Assembly: GCF_013302895.1 (NCBI RefSeq)
Contig: NZ_VJOK01000001.1
Location: forward strand, 6,064,596-6,102,327
From: Streptomyces albus subsp. chlorinus
Lineage (GTDB): Bacteria > Actinomycetota > Actinomycetes > Streptomycetales > Streptomycetaceae
Reading direction: 5' to 3'
DNA: 37,732 nucleotides
A program made the translations under genes and the position numbers. The notes under the pieces were generated by a model. The model was not told where the DNA came from. It saw nothing but the letters and a program-made list of their open reading frames with translations, and made no database searches. Shown here piece by piece: positions 1-7,569 of the stretch. Each line of letters opens with the position of its first letter. Position 1 is the first letter of the stretch.

Positions 1-1217
1 CCCCCGGCGCGGGCCTGTCCACCTGATGCCGCCCGGGTCCCGGTGCCCTCGTCCTCCTCGCGCCCGTCCGCGTCCCGGCCGGTCAGCGGCACCAGCGCGA
101 CCGCTTCGCCCTCCACATGGGCGACGGCGATCCGGTCGGAGCCGTCGGGGCCCACCGTGCGGGGATCGACGAGCAGTTCCTCCAGCAGCGACTGGGCGAT
201 CGCGCCGCCGTCCAGGGCGCGGGCCGGGTCGGGCTCGTCCCAGTCGACGCGGGCGACCACGACCTGCCAGTGCGGTGCGGCGCCCTGGCCGGGGAGCAGC
301 ACGGGGGCGGCGACCCGCAGCCGGGCGGCGGTCTCCGAGGGCGGGGCGCCGGCCTGCACCAGCTCCAGGACCTCCTGCGCCAGTCTGCGGCGGACCGTGC
401 GGGCGGCGTCGCGCCGGTCGCGTTCGACGGCGATGAGCTGGGTGACGCCGTGCAGCAGGTCGAGGCGTTCGGCGGGCCAGTCGCCGGTGTCGGCGGCGAC
501 GGCCAGCATCCACTCGGACAGCACGGTGCGCCGTGGGTCGCCCGCGCCGCGGTGGACGGGGAAGAGCGAGTAGGCGGTGCCCTCGACGGTGGTCCGGTGC
601 GGGCTGCGCCGCCCGGTGCGCAGGGCGGCCATGTGGGTGCCCGCCAGCCGGGCGGCGACGGTGTGGGGCAGCGCGGGCCCCTGGCTGGGGCGGGCGATCT
701 GGCGGCCGGTGGGGGACAGCACCCAGGCGGGGAGGTCCAGGTCCGAGCCGAGCAGGTCCAGCACCACGTCGGGGCCGCCGCCCGCGGGGCCGGAGGACAT
801 CAGCCGCCGGTGCCGGTCCACGACGGCGGCCAGGTCGCCGGCGCGCTCGGTGGAGACCTGCCGCACCACGTGTTCGGTGATGGTGGCGAAGGCGACGGAC
901 TCGGCGACCGAGAACAGCGGCAGCCGGTGCCGGGCGCAGGCGGCCACCAGGTCCTCGGGGACGGGGCCCAGTTCCGCCTCGCCCGCGGCCAGGCCCGCGA
1001 CCTGCGCGGCGGTGAGGATCTGTACGAACGACTCGGAGTCCTCGGGGGCGCGCCGCCAGGCCAGGCCGGTGAGCACCAGTTCGCCGCCGGACAGATAGCG
1101 GCTGGGGTCGCGCAGGTCGGTGGTCATGACGCCGCGCACCGTGCGGTCCAGCTCGTCCTCGCCGCCCAGGAGCTTCAGCCCCAGCGAGTCGTTCTCCAGG
1201 AGCGCGCGCAGCCGCAT
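1..1217 (-). CDS. PucR-family transcriptional regulator (partial, C-terminus beyond window)
   Basis: The start is an ATG at 1217 on the minus strand, and the frame stays open to the left edge, so about 405 residues are visible and the C-terminus is missing. The N-terminus (MRLRALLENDSLGLKLL, then GGEDELDRTVRGVMTTDL and the SGGELVLTGLAW motif) is the hallmark of PucR-type purine catabolism regulators. In that family an N-terminal PucR sensor domain and a central GGDEF-like region precede a C-terminal PucR helix-turn-helix; the helix-turn-helix is not in view. The gene diverges from a 653-bp gap holding an xdhB remnant and then a purine permease and xdhC, so control of purine use is the likely role. 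A candidate operator lies at 1342-1362. The family call is firm; the ligand is not known. Confidence 0.9.
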   Translation of the reverse strand, partial: MRLRALLENDSLGLKLLGGEDELDRTVRGVMTTDLRDPSRYLSGGELVLTGLAWRRAPEDSESFVQILTAAQVAGLAAGEAELGPVPEDLVAACARHRLPLFSVAESVAFATITEHVVRQVSTERAGDLAAVVDRHRRLMSSGPAGGGPDVVLDLLGSDLDLPAWVLSPTGRQIARPSQGPALPHTVAARLAGTHMAALRTGRRSPHRTTVEGTAYSLFPVHRGAGDPRRTVLSEWMLAVAADTGDWPAERLDLLHGVTQLIAVERDRRDAARTVRRRLAQEVLELVQAGAPPSETAARLRVAAPVLLPGQGAAPHWQVVVARVDWDEPDPARALDGGAIAQSLLEELLVDPRTVGPDGSDRIAVAHVEGEAVALVPLTGRDADGREEDEGTGTRAASGGQARAG

Positions 1218-1341
1218 GATCCGTCGCCTGCCGTTCGTGTGTCGGGTGGGGGTCGTGCCGTGGGAAGGAAGCCGGGAGGAAACCGTGAGGTTACCCGCGA
1301 CCGGCTTTCGTCTGAATCTACAAGACCCGATGGCCGACCAG

Positions 1342-1362
1342 CCAAACGCTTCATGCGTTCGG
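1342..1362. promoter_or_regulatory. candidate PucR operator (dyad)
   Basis: The arms CCAAACGC and GCGTTCGG are inverted repeats, 8 bp each with one mismatch, separated by TTCAT. The site lies about 125 bp upstream of the pucR start and about 150 bp upstream of the xdhB remnant start, where a regulator of both divergent units would bind. That PucR binds it is inference. Confidence 0.45.
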
Positions 1363-1508
1363 TTACTGCACAGCGGCGGGCACCTGTCGGTGTACTGACC
1401 GCACCCCCCATCGCACCCCCCCGCACCCGGACCCCCTCGCACCTGCCCGACCGCACCCTCCCGGGATCCCGGGCTCGCACCCCCCGACCGAGCACGAGAA
1501 GAGACGCC

Positions 1509-1580
1509 ATGGAGTTCCTGCGCCCGGCCAGCCGGGAGGAGGCGCTCGCCGCGAAGGCGGAGAGGCCGGCGGTGCCGGTG
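1509..1580 (+). pseudogene. xdhB remnant: first ~24 codons of a xanthine dehydrogenase FAD-binding subunit
   Basis: An ATG at 1509, preceded by GAGAAGAG, starts MEFLRPASREEALAAKAE followed by RPAVPV. This matches the usual N-terminus of the FAD-binding subunit (CoxM/XdhB family), where a LRPAS.EEAL..KA stretch is followed by a VP(I/V)AGGTD flavin-binding motif. Here the AGGTD motif and everything after it is missing; the frame runs on to 1874 as Pro/Gly/Arg-rich sequence without domain character. No FAD, 2Fe-2S or molybdenum subunit is found downstream: the next gene is the permease. The neighbours on both sides (pucR; permease and xdhC) are those expected around an xdh operon, so an internal deletion of the three structural genes is the simplest reading. 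Confidence 0.72.
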
Positions 1581-1591
1581 ACGTCACCGGC
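1574..1591. repeat. perfect 18-bp palindrome at the xdhB breakpoint
   Basis: GCCGGTGACGTCACCGGC is its own reverse complement. It sits exactly where resemblance to XdhB stops (codons 22-28). It could be a deletion scar formed through slippage at a palindrome, or a binding site; the sequence alone does not decide. Confidence 0.6.
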
Positions 1592-1823
1592 CGGCTCGGT
1601 GCCCGCGTGCTCCGCCGGGGGAGCGGTCACAGGTGCGCCGGGGAGCCGGGGGGCGGCTGGCGGGCACCCGTATGGCCGCCAGCCGCCGGAGCGGGTCCCG
1701 GTGCGACCGGAACACCTCCTCGAGGTGTGCCCTCTTCCCCGTCCCGTGCCCCCGGCCTCCGGCCGGGAACCGGGCCGGGGCCAGGCAAGACGCGGGCCGT
1801 CCCCCGGGTCGTGCTTCCCAAAT

Positions 1824-1841
1824 CCCCGGCGTTCGCCGGGG
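1824..1841 (+). other. hairpin in the leader of the purine permease
   Basis: CCCCGGC and GCCGGGG form a perfect 7-bp stem with a GTTC loop, ending 29 bp before the permease ATG. There is no T-run after it. It may be what is left of an xdh intercistronic spacer or a stability/attenuation element; function unknown. Confidence 0.4.
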
Positions 1842-1870
1842 TGCCCCTATGAACCTTGGGAGTCAGCACA

Positions 1871-3352
1871 ATGACCCAGTCCGAAGTAGGGCCGGCGACG
1901 TCGGCGGAGGACGCGGGCAGCGGCTCGCGGATACCCGCCGGACGCTCGTGGCTCGACCGGTACTTCCACATCACCGACAGAGGGTCGTCCTTCGGCCAGG
2001 AGGTACGTGGCGGTATCACCACCTTCATGGCGATGGCGTACATCGTCCTGCTCAACCCCGTCATCCTCTCGGTGCCCGACGCCACGGGGCACCGGCTGGA
2101 CGGCGGTCAGGTCACCACGGCGACAGCCCTGGCCGCCGCGGTGACCACCCTGGTGATGGGCTTCATCGGCAACGTGCCCCTCGCCCTGGCGGCGGGGCTG
2201 AGCGTCTCGGCCGTGATGGCGACCCAGGTCGCGCCCGAGATGACCTGGGGCAACGCCTGGGCGATGTGTGTGCTCTACGGTGCCGTGATCATCCTGCTGG
2301 TGGTCACCGGTCTGCGTGAGCTGATCATGAACGCGATCCCCATGGCGTTGAAGCACGCCATCACGATGGGCATCGGGCTGTTCGTCTGCCTCCTCGGGCT
2401 GGTGCAGGCCGGCTTCGTCACCTCCACGGGCGGCCCCGGCGGCCTGCCGGGCGCCAAGCCGATCCAGCTCGGTACGGCGGACATGCTCACCGGCTGGCCC
2501 GTGCTGTGCTTCTCCGTCACGGTGCTGCTCATCTTCGCGCTCCAGGCCCGCAGGGTGCCCGGCGCCATCCTGATCGGCATCGTCGCGGGCACCGTCGTCG
2601 CCGGGCTGGTCCACCAGTTCGCCGGGCTCGACAAGAAGGACTGGGGCGGGCACAACGCCCCCGAGCTTCCCGGCTCACTGGTCAGCTCCCCCGACTTCGG
2701 GCTCCTGGGCTCCGTCTCGTTCAAGGGGCTGGGCGACATCGGCGGCATCACCATCGGTGTCATCGTCTTCACCCTGGTCCTGTCGGGCTTCTTCGACGCG
2801 ATCGGCACCATCGTCGGCATCGGCCAGCAGGCCGGACTGGCCGACAAGGACGGCCGGATGCCGGGCCTGAACAAGGCGCTGACCATCGACGGTGCCGGCG
2901 GGGTGCTGGGCGGACTGGCCGGGGCCTCGGGCCAGACCGTCTTCGTGGAGTCCACCGCGGGCGTCGGCGACGGCGCGCGCACCGGGCTCGCCAGCGTGGT
3001 CACCGGCCTCGGCTTCACCCTGTGCCTGTTCTTCACGCCCCTCGCGCAGATGATCCCTCCGCAGGTGGCGGCGGCGGCGCTGGTCGTCATCGGATCGATG
3101 ATGATCACCAACGCGATGCACATCGACTGGACCGACCCGGCCACCTCGATCCCGGTCTTCCTGACGACCGTCCTGATGCCCTTCGCCTACTCCATCACCG
3201 CGGGCATCGGCGCCGGGGTCATCGCCTACGTCCTGCTCAAGGCCGTCCAGGGGAGGTTCCGTGAGCCCGGATGGCTGATGTGGGGGTTGTCGGCGGTCTT
3301 CCTGCTCTACTTCGCCCTGAGCCCCATCGAACAGTGGCTGGGGGTCAAGTAG
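1871..3352 (+). CDS. NCS2-family purine permease, AzgA type (guanine/hypoxanthine/adenine)
   Basis: This is a 493-residue integral membrane transporter of the NCS2 nucleobase family. The region from SWLDRYFHITDRGSSFGQEVRGG through TTFMAMAYIVLLNPVIL is the classic AzgA/PbuG-type N-terminus. Further transmembrane stretches follow to the C-terminus, with the DAIGTIVG and ESTAGVGDGARTG segments in the middle that characterise this branch. The ATG at 1871 is preferred over a TTG at 1856 because GGGAG sits 8 nt before the ATG. It is followed 97 bp later by xdhC on the same strand. It should import hypoxanthine, guanine or adenine by proton symport. With xdh gone nearby, imported hypoxanthine would be limited to salvage unless XDH is encoded elsewhere. 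Confidence 0.88.
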   Translation: MTQSEVGPATSAEDAGSGSRIPAGRSWLDRYFHITDRGSSFGQEVRGGITTFMAMAYIVLLNPVILSVPDATGHRLDGGQVTTATALAAAVTTLVMGFIGNVPLALAAGLSVSAVMATQVAPEMTWGNAWAMCVLYGAVIILLVVTGLRELIMNAIPMALKHAITMGIGLFVCLLGLVQAGFVTSTGGPGGLPGAKPIQLGTADMLTGWPVLCFSVTVLLIFALQARRVPGAILIGIVAGTVVAGLVHQFAGLDKKDWGGHNAPELPGSLVSSPDFGLLGSVSFKGLGDIGGITIGVIVFTLVLSGFFDAIGTIVGIGQQAGLADKDGRMPGLNKALTIDGAGGVLGGLAGASGQTVFVESTAGVGDGARTGLASVVTGLGFTLCLFFTPLAQMIPPQVAAAALVVIGSMMITNAMHIDWTDPATSIPVFLTTVLMPFAYSITAGIGAGVIAYVLLKAVQGRFREPGWLMWGLSAVFLLYFALSPIEQWLGVK

Positions 3353-3449
3353 CCTCCCGGCCATCGGCCACCGTCTGACGGGAGCGGGTGCGGTGTCCCT
3401 GGCCGTTCCCGTTCCCGTCGGGCCGTACCGCCGCCGAGGGGAGACGCAC

Positions 3450-4613
3450 ATGCTGGACATCGCCGCCGAGCTGCACCGCTGGTGCCAGGAGGGGCGGGAC
3501 TTCGCCGTGGCCACCGTCGTCGGCGTCAGCGACAGCGCCCCCCGGCGGGTGGGCGCCGCGCTGGCCGTGGACGCGGACGGCGAGGCCGTCGGCGGCGTGA
3601 GCGGAGGCTGCGTCGAGGGCGCCGTCCACGAGCTGTGCCAGGAGGCGCTGGAGTCGGGCGGAAGCATCCGGCAGACCTTCGGCTACGGCGACGAGGACGC
3701 CTTCGCCGTCGGTCTCACCTGCGGCGGAACCGTCGACATCCTGGTGACACCGGTCCGCGCGGACGCGCCCTTCCGGGAGGTGCTCGCCGCTGCCGCCGCC
3801 GACGCGGCGGCGGGCCGCACCTCGGCGCTCGTACGGGTCGCCGAGGGCCCCGCCGGACTGCTGGGCGGCGCGCTGCGGCTGACCGCCGAGGGGGAGCCGC
3901 ACGGCACCCTGGGCGGCGCTCCCGGACTCGACACCGCCGCCGCGGCGCAGGGCCGCGCCCTGCTGGCCGCCGGGCGCACGGCGACCGTCACCGTCGGCGC
4001 CGACGGCGGCTCGTGCGGGCAGCCGGTCACACTGCTGGTCGAGTCCAGCGTGCCCCCGCCGCGCATGCTGGTCTTCGGCGCGGTCGACTTCGCGGCGGCG
4101 CTGGCGCGGATCGGCACGTTCCTCGGCTACCACGTCACCGTGTGCGACGCGCGGCCCGTCTTCGCCACCCGCCGCCGCTTCCCCGACGCCGACGAGGTCG
4201 TCGTCGACTGGCCGCACCGCTACCTGGACGCGCAGCGGCTGGACGCGCGCACGGTCGTGTGCGTCCTCACCCACGACACCAAGTTCGATGTGCCGCTGCT
4301 GGAGCGCGCTCTGCGGCTGCCGCTGGCCTACGTCGGTGCCATGGGCTCGCGCCGCACCCACCACCACAGGCTGGAGCGGCTCCGTGAGGCAGGGCTGACC
4401 TCCCGCGAACTGGCCGCGCTGCGCTCGCCCATCGGCCTCGACCTGGGGGCGCGCACCCCGGAGGAGACGGCGCTGTCCATCGCGGCGGAGATCGTCGCGG
4501 TCCGGTACGGCGGCAGCGGCGTCCCCCTCAACGGCGCCCGCATCCCCATCCACCACGACGCCGGCCCGGCCCCCGCCCCGGTCGGGGGCGGCACGGGGCG
4601 GGCGGCGGGCTGA
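3450..4613 (+). CDS. XdhC-family molybdenum cofactor insertion/maturation protein
   Basis: A 387-residue protein of the XdhC/CoxI family, which binds and sulfurates the molybdenum cofactor and delivers it to xanthine dehydrogenase. The N-terminal XdhC/CoxI domain shows VVGVSDSAPRRVGAALAV and VGGVSGGCVEGAV (conserved Cys about residue 54). The C-terminal Rossmann-like XdhC_C domain starts at about residue 206 (MLVFGAVDFAAALARIG) and includes GAMGSRRTHHHRLERLREAG. The start is the ATG at 3450 with GAGGGGAG upstream. The usual GAGHVG nucleotide-binding motif reads GAVDFA here, a departure worth noting. Its client enzyme is not in the window; it looks like an orphan left by the loss of xdh, or it may serve a molybdoenzyme elsewhere. 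Confidence 0.9.
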   Translation: MLDIAAELHRWCQEGRDFAVATVVGVSDSAPRRVGAALAVDADGEAVGGVSGGCVEGAVHELCQEALESGGSIRQTFGYGDEDAFAVGLTCGGTVDILVTPVRADAPFREVLAAAAADAAAGRTSALVRVAEGPAGLLGGALRLTAEGEPHGTLGGAPGLDTAAAAQGRALLAAGRTATVTVGADGGSCGQPVTLLVESSVPPPRMLVFGAVDFAAALARIGTFLGYHVTVCDARPVFATRRRFPDADEVVVDWPHRYLDAQRLDARTVVCVLTHDTKFDVPLLERALRLPLAYVGAMGSRRTHHHRLERLREAGLTSRELAALRSPIGLDLGARTPEETALSIAAEIVAVRYGGSGVPLNGARIPIHHDAGPAPAPVGGGTGRAAG

Positions 4614-4629
4614 GGACCCGGCGCGGGCG

Positions 4630-4644
4630 GCGGCCCCGGGCCGC
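4630..4644. terminator. short hairpin between convergent xdhC and nuclease-family gene
   Basis: GCGGCCC and GGGCCGC form a compact stem in the 33-bp gap between the two convergent stop codons. There is no T-run, but the position fits a shared, factor-assisted terminator. Confidence 0.45.
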
Positions 4645-4646
4645 GG

Positions 4647-5666
4647 TCACAGCAGTTTCACATTCACCAGCAGCCCCCGGTGGTCCGTGCCCCTCAGGTC
4701 CAGGAACGTGGCGTCCACCGGCACCAGCGGTCTGCTGAGCAGGACGTGGTCGATCTGCGCGCCCAGCACCGGGGTGGTCCTGGCGGGCCAGGTCGGGGTG
4801 CGGGAGTTGCCCAGTATGCGGGCCGCGTCGTGCATGCCGGTGTCGAGGAGGGCGCGGAAGGCGGCGTGGTCCTGCGAGGAGTTGAAGTCCCCCGCGATCA
4901 GGGTGGGCCGCTTCCGCGCCGCCGCGTAGGCCCGCAGCCGGTCCAGCTCGGTCCGCCAGTGGGCCGTGTCCCGGGGCAGGGGCGGCATCGGGTGCGCGAC
5001 CTGCACGGCGATCCGCTTCCCGTGGACGTCGGCGACGGCACCCGGCATCGACAGCCGGCCGCGCACCTGGGACCGTCCGCTCAGCGGGTAGACGCTCAGC
5101 AGCGCCGAGCCCCGCGCGCCGCCGTCCACGCCGGTGATCATCCGGTGCGGGTACTCCTCGCGCAGCCGAGGACCGCGCAGCGCGGACGCGCACCGCGTGT
5201 CGCACTCCTGGACGGCGACGAACTGCGGGCGCTCCCTGCGCACCGCCGCCAGCAGGTCCCCGGTGGCCCGCCCGTACTTCAGGTTCGCCGTCAGCAGCCG
5301 GAACTGCGCCCTCGGCTCCCGGTCAGCGGCCCCCGCGGGCGCCGGGGGACCGTAGGGCCGCAGGAACCAGCCGGTGCCCACCAGCACCGCCAGCGCCCAC
5401 ACCAGCAGCAGCCAGCGCCGCATCAGCGCGGCCCCGAGCAGCACCAGCCAGGCAGGCGCCAGGAACCACGGGAGGAAGGCCAGCAGTTGGGGGACGGGAG
5501 TGGGCCCGTCCTCGTCTCCGGCGCGGAAGCCCAGGGTCACCGTGAGGACGAGCAGCGTCAGCGCGCACAGCGCCGCGACGAGGGGATGGCGCCGGCGCCG
5601 CTCGCCGTCGGCCGTGCCGCCCGCCGCCGCGCCCTGGCCCTCGGATGTGCTCGCCCCCGTGTACAC
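4647..5666 (-). CDS. membrane-anchored endonuclease/exonuclease/phosphatase (EEP) family protein
   Basis: About 339 residues from a GTG at 5666; an upstream start in the same frame is possible because no clean ribosome site precedes the GTG. The first ~110 residues hold three hydrophobic segments (HPLVAALCALTLLVLTVTLGF region; LLAFLPWFLAPAWLVLL; LLLVWALAVLVGTGWFL), which would leave the catalytic domain outside the membrane. The EEP (DNase I-like) signature follows: LLTANLKYG (metal-site Asn), FVAVQECD (metal-binding Glu), LIAGDFNS, AQIDHVLLS and a final TDHRGL (catalytic His). Such proteins hydrolyse phosphodiesters in nucleic acids or phospholipids; the substrate cannot be told from sequence. 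It is convergent with xdhC and divergent from the acyl-CoA synthetase, with no clear link to purine use. Confidence 0.82.
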   Translation of the reverse strand: MYTGASTSEGQGAAAGGTADGERRRRHPLVAALCALTLLVLTVTLGFRAGDEDGPTPVPQLLAFLPWFLAPAWLVLLGAALMRRWLLLVWALAVLVGTGWFLRPYGPPAPAGAADREPRAQFRLLTANLKYGRATGDLLAAVRRERPQFVAVQECDTRCASALRGPRLREEYPHRMITGVDGGARGSALLSVYPLSGRSQVRGRLSMPGAVADVHGKRIAVQVAHPMPPLPRDTAHWRTELDRLRAYAAARKRPTLIAGDFNSSQDHAAFRALLDTGMHDAARILGNSRTPTWPARTTPVLGAQIDHVLLSRPLVPVDATFLDLRGTDHRGLLVNVKLL

Positions 5667-5790
5667 GTCCCCGATGATGCCGCATCTCCCCTCACGTCCG
5701 CGTAAGACCCCCGGCCGGGGGTGGTGCGCGCGCGGGCGTGCGTACACGATGGGCCCGGTACCCCGCGCACCCCGCCGACCGGGAGGGAAC

Positions 5791-7476
5791 ATGATCCCGT
5801 CCACGCCCACCGAAGAGTTCCGCGCCGCACGCGACACGCTGCTGCGCCACCGGACGGACTACGAGGCCGCCCGCGCCGCCTTCTCCTGGCCCCGTCCCGA
5901 GCACTTCAACTGGGCGCTGGACTGGTTCGACCGCATCGCCGAGGGCAACGACCGGCTCGCGCTGCACCTGGTCGAGGAGGACGGCAGCGAGCGCCGCGTC
6001 ACCTTCGACCAGATGCGGGTCCGCTCCGACCAGGTGGCGAACTGGCTGCGCGGGCGCGGTGTCGCCCCCGGTGACCGCGTCATCGTCATGCTCGGCAACC
6101 AGGTGGAGTTGTGGGAGACGCTGCTGGCGCTGATGAAGCTGCGCGCCGTCGTCATCCCGGCGACCCCGCAACTGGGCCCCCGCGACCTGGAGGACCGCGT
6201 CGCCCGCGGTGAGGCCCGCCATGTGGTGGTGCGGGCGTCGGACTGCGGCAAGTTCGCCGACGTGGCCGGGGACTACACCCGTATCGCGGTCGGCGGCGGC
6301 CTGGCGCCCGAGGCCGGCTGGCTGGCGTACGAGGACGCCTACGCGGCGGACGGTCCCTTCGACCCGCGGGGCGTCACCCGGGCCGACGAGACCCTGCTGC
6401 TCTACTTCACCTCCGGCACCACGGCGCTGCCCAAACTGGTCGAGCACACGCACGTGTCCTACCCGGTGGGCCATCTGGCGACCATGTACTGGATCGGACT
6501 GCGCCCCGGAGACGTGCACCTCAACATCTCCTCGCCGGGCTGGGCCAAGCACGCCTGGTCCAACTTCTTCGCCCCGTGGAACGCCGAGGCGACGATCTTC
6601 ATCCACAACTACACCCGGTTCGACGCCGGCCGCCTCATGGCGGAGATGGAGCGCGGCGGCGTCACCAGCTTCTGCGCCCCGCCCACGGTCTGGCGCATGC
6701 TCATCCAGGCCGACCTCGGCCGGCTGTCCACCGTGCCCCGCGAGGTGGTGGCGGCGGGGGAGCCGCTCAATCCGGAGGTCATCGAGCACGTCCGCCGCGT
6801 GTGGGGGGTGACCATCCGGGACGGCTTCGGGCAGACGGAGACGGCCGTGCAGGTCGCCAACACCCCCGGCCAGCCGCTCAAGCCCGGCTCCATGGGCCGC
6901 CCCACCCCCGGCTTCGAGGTCACGCTCGTGGACCCGGTGACGGGGAAGGCGGGCGTCGACGAGGGTGAGATCTGCCTCGACCTGTCCACCGCGCCGGTCG
7001 GCCTGATGCGCGGCTACCGGGGCGACCCGGAGCGCACGGCCGAGGCGATGGCCGGCGGCTACTACCGCACAGGGGACATCGGCTCCCGGGACGCGGACGG
7101 GTACCTCACCTACGTGGGGCGCTCCGACGACGTCTTCAAGGCCAGCGACTACAAGATCTCCCCGTTCGAGGTGGAGAGCGTGCTCCTGGAGCACGAGGCG
7201 GTGGCGGAGGCCGCGGTGGTGCCCTCCCCGGACCCGGTGCGGCTGGCGGTCCCGAAGGCGTACGTGGTGCTGGCCGAGGGGTTCGCCGCCGACGCGGGGA
7301 CGGCACGGAAGCTGTTCGCCCACTGCCGGGAGCGGCTCGCCCCCTACAAGCGGGTGCGGGTGGTGGAGTTCGCGGAGCTGCCCAAGACGGTCTCCGGGAA
7401 GATCCGCCGCGTCGAACTGCGCGCCCACGCCGCCGGTGAGAGCGGCACCCCGGGAGTCGAATACCGCGACCGGTGA
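5791..7476 (+). CDS. AMP-binding acyl-CoA synthetase (medium-chain/benzoate-CoA ligase-like)
   Basis: A 561-residue ANL-superfamily ligase that activates a carboxylic acid to acyl-AMP and then acyl-CoA. The adenylate-binding loop is at about 207 (TSGTTALPK), followed by the FCAPPTVWRML segment typical of medium-chain acyl-CoA synthetases, DGFGQTET, YRTGDIGSRDADGYLTYVGRSDDV and the C-terminal catalytic Lys in KTVSGKIRR (Lys537). All key motifs are intact. The ATG at 5791 has GGGAGGG 3-4 nt upstream. It is divergent from the EEP gene across 124 bp and convergent with the zinc-ribbon gene. The acid substrate is not predictable; a role in purine degradation is not evident. Confidence 0.85.
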   Translation: MIPSTPTEEFRAARDTLLRHRTDYEAARAAFSWPRPEHFNWALDWFDRIAEGNDRLALHLVEEDGSERRVTFDQMRVRSDQVANWLRGRGVAPGDRVIVMLGNQVELWETLLALMKLRAVVIPATPQLGPRDLEDRVARGEARHVVVRASDCGKFADVAGDYTRIAVGGGLAPEAGWLAYEDAYAADGPFDPRGVTRADETLLLYFTSGTTALPKLVEHTHVSYPVGHLATMYWIGLRPGDVHLNISSPGWAKHAWSNFFAPWNAEATIFIHNYTRFDAGRLMAEMERGGVTSFCAPPTVWRMLIQADLGRLSTVPREVVAAGEPLNPEVIEHVRRVWGVTIRDGFGQTETAVQVANTPGQPLKPGSMGRPTPGFEVTLVDPVTGKAGVDEGEICLDLSTAPVGLMRGYRGDPERTAEAMAGGYYRTGDIGSRDADGYLTYVGRSDDVFKASDYKISPFEVESVLLEHEAVAEAAVVPSPDPVRLAVPKAYVVLAEGFAADAGTARKLFAHCRERLAPYKRVRVVEFAELPKTVSGKIRRVELRAHAAGESGTPGVEYRDR

Positions 7477-7487
7477 GCCGCCCCGAG

Positions 7488-7532
7488 CCGCGGGTACGGG
7501 CCTTGCCCGTACCGGCGGCGCCGTACCCGCGG
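7488..7532. terminator. bidirectional terminator with two alternative hairpins
   Basis: CCGCGGGTACGG (7488-7499) pairs with CCGTACCCGCGG (7521-7532), a perfect 12-bp stem. Nested inside, GGTACGGG (7493-7500) can instead pair with CCCGTACC (7506-7513). The element sits between convergent stop codons at 7476 and 7570. Confidence 0.7.
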
Positions 7533-7569
7533 TGCTCGCGCCGGCGGCGGCTCTCCGGCGGCCCCGGCC

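Larger units (their letters stand above)
1218..1870. other. 653-bp intergenic region with regulatory palindrome and xdhB remnant
   Basis: This gap separates pucR from the permease. It holds a near-perfect dyad (1342-1362), the 5' end of an xdhB-like gene (1509-1580), a perfect 18-bp palindrome at the end of that homology (1574-1591), an ACACCTC-n3-GAGGTGT hairpin near 1710 and a 7-bp hairpin at 1824-1841 just upstream of the permease. I recognise no intact gene. The plus-strand frame stays open through most of the gap, but beyond about codon 24 of the remnant the translation is a Pro/Gly/Arg-rich run without family resemblance. Confidence 0.7.

Noticed and set aside
117..1508. Long plus-strand open frame antisense to pucR
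   Set aside because: It is the mirror of the pucR gene in very GC-rich DNA; its translation is Gly/Arg/Ala-rich and resembles no family, whereas the minus strand gives a clear PucR protein.
1581..1870. Remains of the 2Fe-2S or molybdenum XDH subunits downstream of the stump
   Set aside because: No cysteine-cluster motif or Mo-binding motif was found in any of the three plus-strand frames; only low-complexity sequence and hairpins are seen.
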